Below, piece after piece: positions 8,883-17,053 of a stretch of 64,000 nt of DNA. The stretch comes from Paenibacillus macerans (GTDB lineage: Bacteria > Bacillota > Bacilli > Paenibacillales > Paenibacillaceae). The first letter of the stretch is position 1. Every line of letters begins with the position of its first letter. Both the position numbers and the translations under genes were made by a program. The stretch spans positions 2,356,001-2,420,000 of the forward strand of contig NZ_UGSI01000001.1 of the NCBI RefSeq assembly GCF_900454495.1, written 5' to 3'. Below the pieces are notes generated by a model that had not been told where the DNA came from, ran no database searches, and worked only from the letters and a program-made list of their open reading frames with translations.

Positions 8883-9836
8883 TCAGGTTGTTTCGCCCCG
8901 CCTGAAAACGACCGGCAGCCGGTAAGCTTCCTGCAGCTGCCTTTCCCCGCCCATGATCCGAAAGAGCAATTGAACGGCCGTGCGCGCCATCTCCTCCACC
9001 GGCTGGCGGATCGTGGAACTAAGGATGGCTCTGGATTCCGTCGTAACCGATCACCTTGACATCCTCCGGAACCTTCAGTCCCAACTGCACCGCCCGGTCG
9101 ATATATTTGGCGGCGAACATGTCATTAATGGCAAACACGCCGTCGGTCTCCCGGTGGATACGGAAAAATTCATCGAAATACGCGGCTTCGTCCGCGATCG
9201 GATCCGGCCGTTCAAATATGGCGTAGTCCACGCCAAGCCGCCTCGCTTCATACGCAAATCCCGCCTTGCGGTTCATCATTTCGCTGGGCATGGCCGCAAC
9301 CGCTCCAATGAAGACGGGCTTTTGAGCTCCGGCCTTAACCAACTCCCGCAACGCGAGCCGGCCGCCTGCGAAATTGTCCGAAGTAACGCAGGTGATCGGG
9401 CGGTTGAAATGGCAGTCGATGCTGACCATCGGAATTTCGGGGCCGACATTGTCCTCAATGTCGTTATAAGTAATTCCCACAATCCCGGCCACTTTGTTCT
9501 GCCGGAGCATATCCAGGTAATAAAGCTCCTTTTCCGGCTTGCCGCCGCTATTGCAGAGCATCAGCTTAATCCGCTGCGATCGAGCTCGTCCTCGACATAA
9601 TAAGCCAATTCGGAAAAGGACGAGTGCCAAATACTGGGCAGCAGCAGCGCAACCATTTTCGACTTCTGCATTTTAAAGTTCCTGGCTACTTCATTGGGAA
9701 CATAGTTCATCCGCCGGATGACCTCTTCCACCTTCCGGTGCGTTTCCAATTTGACCGGCCCCGAGTTGTTGATGACCCGGGAGACCGTTCCTACCGCCAC
9801 TCCGGCCATTTGCGCGACATCCTTGATACTTGCCAT
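8883..9836 (-). pseudogene. LacI/GalR-family transcriptional regulator broken by two frameshifts
   Basis: Three reading frames together give a normal-sized LacI-type repressor of about 317 codons. Frame one (from ATG 9836) holds the helix-turn-helix and hinge MASIKDVAQMAGVAVGTVSR and reads on to ..VEDELDRSG, then a stop near 9561. Frame two picks up at KLMLCNSGGKPEKELYYLDM and continues through DNFAGGRLALRELV and FAINDMFAAKYIDRA to VIGYDGIQS, then a stop at 9019. Frame three supplies the C-terminus SSTIRQPVEEMARTAVQLLF.. and ends in TGA at 8883-8885. The joins are near 9570 (one base missing) and near 9030 (compatible with loss of one AG from an AGAG run). It is either a pseudogene or an assembly with two indel errors. 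Confidence 0.85.
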
Positions 9837-9880
9837 GGAATCCCCGCTTTCATCTTCGCTGAACTTATCATAACACCGGA

Positions 9881-9895
9881 TTGGAAGCGCTTCAA
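9881..9895. promoter_or_regulatory. LacI-family operator upstream of the LacI-type gene
   Basis: TTGGAAGCGCTTCAA contains the perfect palindrome GAAGCGCTTC (9884-9893), the classic LacI/GalR site. It lies about 45 bp before the start of the regulator gene, consistent with autoregulation. It also differs from a CcpA cre site at only one position. Confidence 0.6.
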
Positions 9896-10040
9896 TTTAC
9901 TGCGTGGAATATTTCATTTCTGACGAGCCCGGAGCGGCCCGGATTCCGTATATTCAGGCGTCCTCGGGCAACTTGTTTAAAGGTTGCTTATGTGATACTG
10001 TGATGACAGCAATCTTTTAATAGTAATGATTTCGTTTAAG

Positions 10041-10075
10041 TATAATATATGCAAACGCCTAGCGTAGAAGGGTGA
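10041..10075 (+). promoter_or_regulatory. Promoter -10 and ribosome site of the ArsR-type gene
   Basis: A perfect TATAAT stands at 10041-10046 and a GAAGGGTGA ribosome site at 10067-10075, 6-7 nt before the ATG at 10082. No good -35 hexamer is visible 16-18 bp upstream. No ATATGA/TCATAT operator like the one in front of the ATPase is seen here. Confidence 0.45.
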
Positions 10076-10081
10076 TATTCA

Positions 10082-10462
10082 ATGACACGTTCTATAAATA
10101 CGGCAAACACGGCAGAAGAATGCGATACGAGCTGCCTAGGATCGGCGGCGGATTTGGCTGAGGTCAAAGCGGAGCTCATCGATGACCAGGCGGCGGTTCA
10201 GCTTGCCGATTGGTTTAAGGCTTTCAGCGATCCGACACGCGTGAAAATCATCAGCGCCCTGCTAAAAAGGGAATTGTGCGTGCATGATTTGACGGTGCTG
10301 CTCGAAATGGGGCAGTCGGCCGTTTCCCACCAGCTGCGGTACCTGCGCAACCTGAGAATCGTTAAACGGCGCAAGGTTGGCAAGACGGTTTATTATTCGC
10401 TTGACGACGCTCACATCGAGCAAATTTTTCTCCAAACCCTTCAGCACACCAACCACGGATGA
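10082..10462 (+). CDS. ArsR/SmtB-family metal-sensing repressor (CadC/ZiaR type)
   Basis: 126 residues. A winged helix spans residues 35-110 (FKAFSDPTRVKIISALL; recognition helix QSAVSHQLRYLRN). Two possible metal sites are visible. Cys14 and Cys18 in the N-terminal arm could join ELCVHDL in the alpha-3 helix, as in CadC. The C-terminal helix DDAHIEQIF..TLQH carries the Asp/His/His/Glu set of SmtB-type zinc sites. In this family metal binding releases the repressor from DNA. The gene is convergent with the P-type ATPase at 10569-12785, whose promoter has an ArsR-type operator, so it very likely controls that pump. Cd, Zn and Pb are the candidate inducers. Confidence 0.88.
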   Translation: MTRSINTANTAEECDTSCLGSAADLAEVKAELIDDQAAVQLADWFKAFSDPTRVKIISALLKRELCVHDLTVLLEMGQSAVSHQLRYLRNLRIVKRRKVGKTVYYSLDDAHIEQIFLQTLQHTNHG

Positions 10463-10483
10463 TACGAAAAACCGCAGATCGGC

Positions 10484-10527
10484 CCCGTCCCGGCCCCGGC
10501 GAGCAGCGCGCTCCGGCCGGGGACGGG
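10484..10527. terminator. GC-rich hairpin between convergent metal-resistance genes
   Basis: The arms CCCGTCCCGGCC (10484-10495) and GGCCGGGGACGGG (10515-10527) pair over 12 bp with one bulge. No clear T run follows on either side. It lies between the ArsR stop (10462) and the ATPase stop (10569) and probably stops both transcripts. Confidence 0.45.
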
Positions 10528-10568
10528 AGCGGGATCGGCGATTGCCCATCTCGCCCAACCCCATTCCC

Positions 10569-12785
10569 TTAACTCAAGTTGGGCTTGATTTTTAATACGC
10601 GCATCGCGTTCAGAACGGCAAGCAGAGTGACGCCTACATCCGAGAACACCGCTTCCCACATCGTCGCAATCCCAAACGCGCCCAGAAGCAGGAAAACCGC
10701 TTTGACGAGCAGCGCAAAAATAATGTTCTGCCATACGATGCGCCGGGTGCTCTTCGCAATATGAATTGCCGAAGCCAGCTTGGAAGGCTCATCGGTCATG
10801 ATGACGATATCGGCCGCTTCAATCGCCGCGTCGGACCCAAGGCCGCCCATGGCCACGCCGACATCCGCTCGGGCCAACACCGGCGTGTCGTTGATCCCGT
10901 CGCCGACGAACACGATCTTTTCTTTGCCCGCTTTCTGGCGGTCGATCTTCTCCAGTTCCTCCACCTTATGCTGCGGCAGCAGTTCGGCCCGGACCTCGTC
11001 GACGCCCAGCTTTTTGCCGATCGCTTCGCCCACCGCCTTGATGTCGCCCGTCAGCATCACAATCTTCTTCACGCCGAGATTTTTCAGAGAACGGATCGCC
11101 TGTGCCGAATCCTCCTTAACCTCGTCGGCAATGACCAAATAACCGGCGTATTGCCTGCCGACCGCGACATGCACGATGGTGCCCAGCTCGGCAGGCGCGG
11201 CGAAAGCGATATTTTCCCGCTTCATTAGCTTCGCGTTGCCCGCCAGCACCTCCCTGCCTTCGAACATAACCTGAATGCCGTGGCCCGATATTTCGTTGTA
11301 CCCCGAGAGCAGCTCTTCTTTCAGTTCCCTTCCGTAAGCTTCCCTGATCGACTCCGCGATCGGATGGGTGGAGTGCATTTCGGCAAAAGCGGCCTGACGC
11401 AGCAGTTCCTGTTCGGTCCATCCGTTTTGCGGGTAAATGCCGTTAACTTTAAACGCGCCTTTGGTCAGGGTTCCCGTTTTATCGAACACGACGTATTTGA
11501 CGTCATTCAGCGCTTCCAGGTAATTGCTGCCCTTAACCAGCACGCCGTTCTTGGAGGAAGCGCCGATGCCGCCGAAGAAGCCGAGCGGAATTGAAACCAC
11601 CAGGGCGCAAGGACAGGAAATGACCAGGAATACCAGAGCCCGGTATACCCAATCCGCGAAGGTCGCGCCGCTAATGATCAGCGGAGGAAGAACGGCCAGC
11701 AAAGCGGCGACGATGACAACAAACGGCGTATAGTAACGGGCAAATTTTGTAATAAAGTTTTCCGTCGGAGCCTTTTTGCTGCTTGCGTTCTCGACCAGAT
11801 CGAGAATTTTGGCCACGGTCGACTCGCCAAACACCTTCGTAACCTCGACCGTCAAAACCCCGTGTTTGTTGATAAATCCGCTCAGCACATCATCGCCGGC
11901 AGCCACTTCGCGCGGTACGGACTCGCCGGTCAGCGCCGAGGTATCCATAGCCGAGCTTCCTTCCGCGACTTTACCGTCAAGCGGTACTTTCTCGCCAGGA
12001 CGAACGACGATGAAATCGCCGATCCGCACTTCCTCCGGACTCACCCGTTTGATCTCGTCGCCCGCCTTCAAATTGGCAAAATCCGGGCGGATGTCCATCA
12101 GCGCGCTGATCGATTTCCGCGACCGGTTGACGGCAATGCTCTGGAACAGTTCACCAATCTGGTAAAAGAACATGACGGCCACGCCTTCGGGGTACTCCCC
12201 GATCACAAACGCACCGACGGTTGCGATCGCCATCAGGAAGTTTTCATCGAACACCCGGCCTCTGACGATGTTTTTCAGCGCCTTGTAGACGATATCCCCG
12301 CCCACAACGAGGTAGGAGGCCAGAAACAGGATCAGCTTAAGCTCCTGACCCAAGGATAACGATAGCGCCGCCGCGCCGATGACAAAACCTGCAGCCAGGC
12401 GGGCGACCATGATTTTAAGGCTTTGCGCCCCGTGGTCATGGGAATGGCCGTGTCCATCCTCAGCCGCTTCGGCACCGCGATCGTCAGCATGATCATGGCC
12501 GCGGCTGTGGCCGTGGTTATGGGCACGTTTAATTCCCGCCGCTCCTTGCTCCAATACTTTGACGTCAGGCTCCAGCGCGCGGATTTTTTTCTTGGTCTGC
12601 TCAAGGATCTCCTCGCTGCGGTCCATGACCATTTCCATGGTTAACGTTTTGTTCACAAAATTCACCGAACAAGCCGAAACCCCGTCAATGTTCTGAACAC
12701 CGTTTTCGATTTTCATAGCGCAGTTCGCGCAATCCAAGCCTTCCAGAACGAATTTGCGTTTAACTATACCTGCAGCCGTTTCCAT
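10569..12785 (-). CDS. cadA: P1B-type heavy-metal-exporting ATPase (CadA/ZntA type)
   Basis: 738 residues. The N-terminal metal-binding domain has GLDCANCAMKIE. A His/Asp-rich segment follows (HNHGHSRGHDH.. and GHGHSHDHG, about residues 90-125). The membrane core contains the SCPCALVVSIPLGFFGGIG motif that marks the Zn/Cd/Pb class. DKTGTLTKG carries the phosphorylated Asp, with GDGINDTPVLARADVGVAMG further on. It should pump divalent metal out of the cytoplasm. A GTG at 12797 is in frame, but the GAGGAG ribosome site touches it. The ATG at 12785, about 10 nt from that site, is chosen. An ArsR-type operator lies 30-53 bp upstream of the start. Confidence 0.93.
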   Translation of the reverse strand: METAAGIVKRKFVLEGLDCANCAMKIENGVQNIDGVSACSVNFVNKTLTMEMVMDRSEEILEQTKKKIRALEPDVKVLEQGAAGIKRAHNHGHSRGHDHADDRGAEAAEDGHGHSHDHGAQSLKIMVARLAAGFVIGAAALSLSLGQELKLILFLASYLVVGGDIVYKALKNIVRGRVFDENFLMAIATVGAFVIGEYPEGVAVMFFYQIGELFQSIAVNRSRKSISALMDIRPDFANLKAGDEIKRVSPEEVRIGDFIVVRPGEKVPLDGKVAEGSSAMDTSALTGESVPREVAAGDDVLSGFINKHGVLTVEVTKVFGESTVAKILDLVENASSKKAPTENFITKFARYYTPFVVIVAALLAVLPPLIISGATFADWVYRALVFLVISCPCALVVSIPLGFFGGIGASSKNGVLVKGSNYLEALNDVKYVVFDKTGTLTKGAFKVNGIYPQNGWTEQELLRQAAFAEMHSTHPIAESIREAYGRELKEELLSGYNEISGHGIQVMFEGREVLAGNAKLMKRENIAFAAPAELGTIVHVAVGRQYAGYLVIADEVKEDSAQAIRSLKNLGVKKIVMLTGDIKAVGEAIGKKLGVDEVRAELLPQHKVEELEKIDRQKAGKEKIVFVGDGINDTPVLARADVGVAMGGLGSDAAIEAADIVIMTDEPSKLASAIHIAKSTRRIVWQNIIFALLVKAVFLLLGAFGIATMWEAVFSDVGVTLLAVLNAMRVLKIKPNLS

Positions 12786-12814
12786 CCGCTTGCTCACTCC
12801 TCAATATTAAAACG

Positions 12815-12838
12815 ATATATGAGTAAATGTTCATATAT
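12815..12838. promoter_or_regulatory. ArsR/SmtB-type operator of the metal-export ATPase
   Basis: A 24-bp imperfect palindrome whose outer arms ATATATGA (12815-12822) and TCATATAT (12831-12838) match exactly. Read on the minus strand it contains TGAACA..ACTCA, close to the TGAACA-N2-TGTTCA pattern of SmtB/ZiaR/CzrA sites. It lies between the promoter region and the ribosome site of the ATPase. Confidence 0.75.
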
Positions 12839-12980
12839 AGTATATTCTTGTTGGTTAGCCAGTGTCAACGAAATTCGGCACAGCTTGGGCCCCTTTTTCT
12901 GCGGTTCCGACGCGGATAAAAAGGAGCCGGTTACGCAAATGGCAAAGACGATCCGGTTAATTGGTTAGGCTGCCCGAGGA

Positions 12981-13200
12981 ACTCCAATGAAAGACATAAG
13001 GGCAAAAAAGGGCGTTATTCTGGCCATATCCGTCCACTTAGCGGTACGTAGAAGCAATGTCGTTATTTTCTCGAATCGCATGGGAATTCACGCATACCGG
13101 ACCATCCGCAGGAAAATAAGGACGAAAAATGCATCTAACATTTAGAAACATGCCTGAACCCGAATAATAGGTACCTAAAGTGCCGCTATTTTGAAGGCCG
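12981..13200. repeat. Intergenic repeat, copy A (about 220 bp core)
   Basis: The segment from actccaatgaaagacataag to tgccgctattttgaaggcc can be aligned by eye, with only small gaps, to 31234-31455 and 61783-62004, all in the same orientation. Similarity to copy B goes on with lower quality to about 13350 (shared agccggc and ttgagcc / ctgagcc blocks). No gene is supported in 12840-13621. On the minus strand a short frame VDGYGQNNALFCPYVF is shared with the other copies but is interrupted by stops here. Confidence 0.75.
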
Positions 13201-13621
13201 AGATCCAGTGCGGAGCCGAGGAGATTGGCGCGGCCGTTTCAATAGCCGGCCGTGCCAAGCACCGATTTCTAGGTTGAGCCTCGCTTTTTCCCCCTAAGAA
13301 AAGCCGCCGCCATACCCGCATGATTTGGAGAGCGGGTCCCGCCATGGCTCGGGGCTTCATTTCTTACCCATGCGCACCCATAAATATTCTTTGGGCTCTG
13401 CTGCAGATCAACATCCGTTGGCCGAACGCTTTGCACAATTATCCCGTTTGATCAGGAAGCAGAGATGAAGATATATTCAGGAGAGGAAGATATATTGGGG
13501 AAAAGGGGGTATGTTTGTGATAAGCAGTCATGTTCGAGATCATTAGTCAGATTCGGGAGAAGGGAAGCCGACCTGACGGGAGGGTTGGGGCAAGAAACCG
13601 GGAAAAATGAAAAGACTGTGA

Positions 13622-14536
13622 TCAGGCCGCAGCCGCAAGGAGCTGGTTCGGTTGGCGCGCGATCAGCTTACGGTAAGGGATCGCCGGAATCGCCACACAC
13701 ATCTGCAGCAACTTCTGCCGCATCGTTTCTTCCGCTCCGGGCAGTCCTCCGGACAGGCGCAACCGGCGGCGTCCGGTGTATTCGTTCAGGTACGCCTGCA
13801 GATGCTTCAGTCCCAAGGCTCCATACGTACTCTTCAGCGATTCCCACGCCTCTCTCACCACTCTCCGCAAGGGCGCATACAGCCGAAAGGCCTGAGGGAA
13901 CAACTGTACCGCCGATGTACGGACATCCACATGCCCGCCAATAAACGCGGTTAGATCGTGACGGTCTGCCCTTTTTTCGCCTCCCCGCTTATGCGGCACC
14001 AGGCGGATTTTGACCTGCTCCGGCTCGCCCGACTCTGTTACCGTGCAGCCCGCTACGACCGCCGAGGCGTACGGATGCGAAAGCTGGCACCGGGACGGAT
14101 TACGCCCATACTGATCGCTGTTCACCTTCACGTCTCCGGAGAGCAGTTCCCGGGCATCGAACTCCCCTACGGCATGACGTATTTTGTGCAGCATCGACCA
14201 GGCGGTCTTGTAGGCGACCCGGATCACCTGGCGCAGCCGCAGCGCCGAGATGCCGCCCTCCAGCAGGAACAAATCCAGCGCCTGAAACCACTTCACCAGG
14301 GGGAGATGCGTTCCTTCAAAAATCGTGCCGACCAAAGGCGATGTTTGATGCTTGCACTTTCCGCACTCAAATAAGGGGATATGCCGGGAGGTCAGACGGC
14401 TGCACCGGGTGTGAGCGCAGCGCGGGCAGACAAAGCCGCTTGGCCACTTCATCGCGATCAGCGCCTCCATGCAGTCCTGCTCGCTGTTAAAACGGCTGCT
14501 GAATGGTTGAAGTTCCGTTCCCGCATTGGCTTCCAT
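13622..14536 (-). CDS. IS1595/ISXO2-type transposase-like protein lacking two catalytic acids
   Basis: 304 residues, intact. The N-terminal zinc ribbon CPRCAHTRC..CGKCKHQTS (residues 37-68) and the helical region LVKWFQALDLFLLEGGISAL match IS1595-family transposases. The DDE_Tnp_IS1595 domain follows, but the first catalytic Asp (V-E-V-D-E in the family) reads VKVNSDQYG, and the second (T-D) reads VRTSAVQLF. Only the third acidic region, REAWESLK, is kept. No terminal inverted repeats or target duplication were found around the gene. A strong GGAGGT ribosome site (14545-14550) and a promoter with LexA-like boxes precede it. It may be a dead element or a domesticated protein; its cellular role is unknown. 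Confidence 0.75.
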   Translation of the reverse strand: MEANAGTELQPFSSRFNSEQDCMEALIAMKWPSGFVCPRCAHTRCSRLTSRHIPLFECGKCKHQTSPLVGTIFEGTHLPLVKWFQALDLFLLEGGISALRLRQVIRVAYKTAWSMLHKIRHAVGEFDARELLSGDVKVNSDQYGRNPSRCQLSHPYASAVVAGCTVTESGEPEQVKIRLVPHKRGGEKRADRHDLTAFIGGHVDVRTSAVQLFPQAFRLYAPLRRVVREAWESLKSTYGALGLKHLQAYLNEYTGRRRLRLSGGLPGAEETMRQKLLQMCVAIPAIPYRKLIARQPNQLLAAAA

Positions 14537-14565
14537 ATCCGCTTACCTCCCGAATCAAGAATACA

Positions 14566-14617
14566 CGAACATAAGTTCCATTTATTTCATTATACAAAAC
14601 ATACGTTCTCTAATCAA
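14566..14617 (-). promoter_or_regulatory. Promoter of the transposase-like gene with two LexA-like boxes
   Basis: Read on the minus strand, TTGATT (14617-14612) and TATAAT (14594-14589) are exactly 17 bp apart. Inside the spacer lies AGAACGTATGTTTT (14609-14596), and just downstream GGAACTTATGTTCG (14579-14566). Both fit the Gram-positive SOS box CGAACRNRYGTTYC with one or two changes and keep the GAAC-N4-GTT core. The rest of 14620-14923 holds a long pyrimidine tract (about 14643-14700) and no supported gene. Confidence 0.55.
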
Positions 14618-14923
14618 GCCAAAAATCTCACCTGCACCGCCTCATTTTTTCCCCATCTTTTTTTTGTTTTTTTCTTCTCTCTTTTTTGGAATCCTTGCTC
14701 TAGCCCCCATCCCCTGTTCCCTGAGCGAAAGGAATAATCGTGCAAAGGCAGGCAGCATGCAGGGACACCAAGAGACAAACGCCATAAACAGCCACATTAG
14801 ATTTTTTTACATACTAAGGTATTTGTCAAATTCTGACTATTGAAAAGACACTTTAGTTGACAATATCCTATTCAAGTATAGTTTTGACCACTTTGATCTG
14901 GGAGTGCATATGCCCATTGTTTG

Positions 14924-15253
14924 TCACTTTACAACAATCAGCAGCATTTTAAAGGCTTCCTCTACCGCCTTCAGGCCGTGGGGAATGTTTGCCGGCATAA
15001 TAATAGTTTCGCCTTCCCTAACAGTGTACACTTCATCGCCGATCGTAATCTCGGCTGTGCCTTCGATGACATTCACCATCGCATCCCCGGAAGAAGAGTG
15101 CTTTTTGATTTCTTCTCCTTGATCGAGCGCAAACAAGGTCATTCCAAGGTTCGGACGCTGCACTAGCGTTTTGCTGGAAATCTGGTGTTGTTCAACCGTT
15201 ATTTCATCCGCCAATTTTAATACTTTTGCCTGCGGTAATTTATTAATGTTCAT
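14924..15253 (-). CDS. Small cupin-domain protein
   Basis: 109 residues forming a single cupin barrel. The two motifs are recognisable: the first in GEEIKKHSSSGDAMVNVIEG, the second in EGETIIMPANIPHGL. The His, Glu and final His that bind metal in cupins are only partly present, so it may be a metal-poor or regulatory cupin. An ATG at 15259 touches the GGAGGA ribosome site, so the next ATG (15253) with 6-7 nt spacing is chosen. It lies 46 nt downstream of a second cupin gene, probably in the same transcript. The function is unknown; the position beside an oxygen/NO-scavenging operon and an FNR-like regulator suggests a link to redox or low-oxygen state. Confidence 0.75.
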   Translation of the reverse strand: MNINKLPQAKVLKLADEITVEQHQISSKTLVQRPNLGMTLFALDQGEEIKKHSSSGDAMVNVIEGTAEITIGDEVYTVREGETIIMPANIPHGLKAVEEAFKMLLIVVK

Positions 15254-15299
15254 GTTCATTCCTCCAAATATATAAAATAATGTTGTTCATCTTAGTCAA

Positions 15300-15608
15300 T
15301 TAGCCAATTTGCACGAACTTGCATCTGCCCGCCGCTTGGAGGGCATGTTTTTTTTGCGCCGAAATCACGACGGAATCCCCTTCGTTTAATGCCAGCTTCT
15401 TCCCGTCAACGGCAACTTCAAGCTGTCCCTCAAAAACATATAACAATTTGGGTGCCTCGGCAGATTCGGAGCTTATGCTTTCATTATCGTCAAAGGCAAA
15501 AAGCACCGCGTCCACGCCTAGATATGAAAAAAAGCGGCTGTTAATTTGCTGGCTGCGGTATTGCACCAGTTCCTTTACGGCAAACGTTTTTTCCGGCTCA
15601 AGGTTCAT
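15300..15608 (-). CDS. Small cupin-domain protein
   Basis: 102 residues with a single cupin fold. The C-terminal half shows the barrel signature: LLYVFEGQLEVAVDGKKLAL, then NEGDSVVISAQKKHAL. The start ATG at 15608 follows GGGAGAAGCT. It is the first gene of a two-cupin leftward pair and is divergent from the flavodiiron gene (start 15794), sharing the 185-bp region that carries an FNR-like box. The substrate is not predictable. The two cupins are related in fold but clearly different in sequence, so they are not a recent duplication. Confidence 0.72.
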   Translation of the reverse strand: MNLEPEKTFAVKELVQYRSQQINSRFFSYLGVDAVLFAFDDNESISSESAEAPKLLYVFEGQLEVAVDGKKLALNEGDSVVISAQKKHALQAAGRCKFVQIG

Positions 15609-15711
15609 AGCTTCTCCCTTCCCCTCGTAATTTACCTCATTGTAAATCCGCCAACCCGCAAAAAGAAGGATTCAAATCAAATTTTCAAGGCGGTTCAAGT
15701 ATTTTTTTGGT

Positions 15712-15725
15712 TTGATTTCAATCCT
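15712..15725. promoter_or_regulatory. FNR/CRP-type box upstream of the flavodiiron operon
   Basis: TTGAT-TTCA-ATCCT matches the FNR consensus TTGAT-N4-ATCAA at 8 of 10 fixed positions. It lies about 70 bp before the flavodiiron start, in the region shared with the divergent cupin pair. The FNR-like regulator encoded at 18500-19210 is the obvious candidate to bind it. Confidence 0.45.
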
Positions 15726-15793
15726 CTGCCGGACAAGCCGCGAGATATACAATCGAGTTGTTCCTAAATCCATTCCACAGGAGGTTTTCAAAT

Positions 15794-17029
15794 ATGCAAC
15801 CCGGATTCGAAATCAGCAAGGACGTATACTGGATCGGAAAAATCGACAACCGCGAGGTTCCCTTCCACCGGCTGCTTCTGACCAAAGGCACCACCTACAA
15901 TTCCTATCTGCTGAAAACCGGCAAACCGACGGTGATCGACACCGTCGATATGGAATTCGGCAGAGAGTTCGCCGACCATGTCACCGAACTGATCAACCCG
16001 CTGGATATCCAATACATTGTCATCAACCATACCGAACCCGATCATTCGGGCGGACTAGCGGCGCTGGCCGCCAGGGCAACCAATGCCACGATTGTATGTA
16101 CGGAAGTAGCCGTTCCGGAAATCCAGCAAATGTACAAGCTCCAGCACCGTCAATATCTGGCGGTCAAGGACGGCGATACACTGGATATCGGCGGCAAAAC
16201 GCTTCTATTTAAAGAAACACCTTATTTGCACACCGAAGAAACGATGATCACTTACTGCGTGGAAGATAAAATCTTGTTTCCTTGCGACATTTTCAGTACC
16301 CATGTGGCCGTAAACAGCCTGTTTGCGGATGAAGCCGGGTTTGATGTCACCGAGGATTTTACCGGGTATTACCGGGCCATCATCCATCCGCACAGAAGAT
16401 ATGTGCGAACCTTAATCGAAGCCGTCAAAGACTTGGACATCCAAATGATCGCCCCGTCGCATGGTTTTATTCTCCGCAGCGACATCGGCAAATATATCCG
16501 TTTGTATGCCGAACTCAGCACGGAAACCAAGCAAGACAAAAAGGTGGCCATCGTTTATGCAACGTTTAAAAACAACACCAAAAAAATGGCCCAAATCCTA
16601 AAAGACAGCTTCGAGGAAAACCGTATCGGCGTTGAGCTATGGGACGTGGATAAAGCGGATGAAGCCGATGTGCTGAACAGCATCGCCGCTGCCGATGCCG
16701 TTTTTATCGGCAGCTCCACCAAATATGCGGATATGACCGGCAAGCTGGAAAGCCTGCTCAAGAAACTTCCGGACATGAATCTGGAAGGCAAGCTTGGCGC
16801 GGCTTTCGGTTCGTACGGATGGAGCGGCGAAGCGATCGAAGTCGTGCAGGATTACTTGAATGCCACAAATATGCAGGTGCAAAGCACCTCCAACGTGATC
16901 AAAACGACCGGCATGACCCACGTTGAATTCCCGGTGCGCATCCGGTTCACCCCTAATGACGAAGACAAAGTCAGAAAAATCAAAAACGCCGCCGAGTTCG
17001 TCGCGGATCTGCTGCTTAGCGTGATCTAG
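15794..17029 (+). CDS. Flavodiiron protein (FprA type), O2 and/or NO reductase
   Basis: 411 residues. The beta-lactamase-like domain has the diiron ligands His79, Glu81 and Asp83 with His84 (HTEPDHSGG), a further His in YLHTEETMITY, Asp in CDIFSTH and His in APSHGFI. The C-terminal flavodoxin domain (from about residue 250) starts with KKVAIVYATFKNNTKKM, the FMN phosphate loop. This is the standard two-domain enzyme that reduces O2 to water or NO to N2O in the cytoplasm. AGGAGG lies 9 nt before ATG 15794; the longer frame from 15758 is rejected. The reductase and rubredoxin that would feed it electrons follow directly, so the three genes form a complete electron chain. Confidence 0.95.
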   Translation: MQPGFEISKDVYWIGKIDNREVPFHRLLLTKGTTYNSYLLKTGKPTVIDTVDMEFGREFADHVTELINPLDIQYIVINHTEPDHSGGLAALAARATNATIVCTEVAVPEIQQMYKLQHRQYLAVKDGDTLDIGGKTLLFKETPYLHTEETMITYCVEDKILFPCDIFSTHVAVNSLFADEAGFDVTEDFTGYYRAIIHPHRRYVRTLIEAVKDLDIQMIAPSHGFILRSDIGKYIRLYAELSTETKQDKKVAIVYATFKNNTKKMAQILKDSFEENRIGVELWDVDKADEADVLNSIAAADAVFIGSSTKYADMTGKLESLLKKLPDMNLEGKLGAAFGSYGWSGEAIEVVQDYLNATNMQVQSTSNVIKTTGMTHVEFPVRIRFTPNDEDKVRKIKNAAEFVADLLLSVI

Positions 17030-17053
17030 GGTCCGGCAAAAGGAGAGAAAACC

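Noticed and set aside
13386..13470. Short frame ..GSAADQHPLAERFAQLSR.. in the gap before the transposase-like gene
   Set aside because: Under 30 codons, no start or ribosome site, and no recognisable homology; kept only as possible relic.
13560..14620. Complete insertion sequence with terminal inverted repeats
   Set aside because: No matching inverted ends or direct target repeats could be found on either side of the transposase-like gene.
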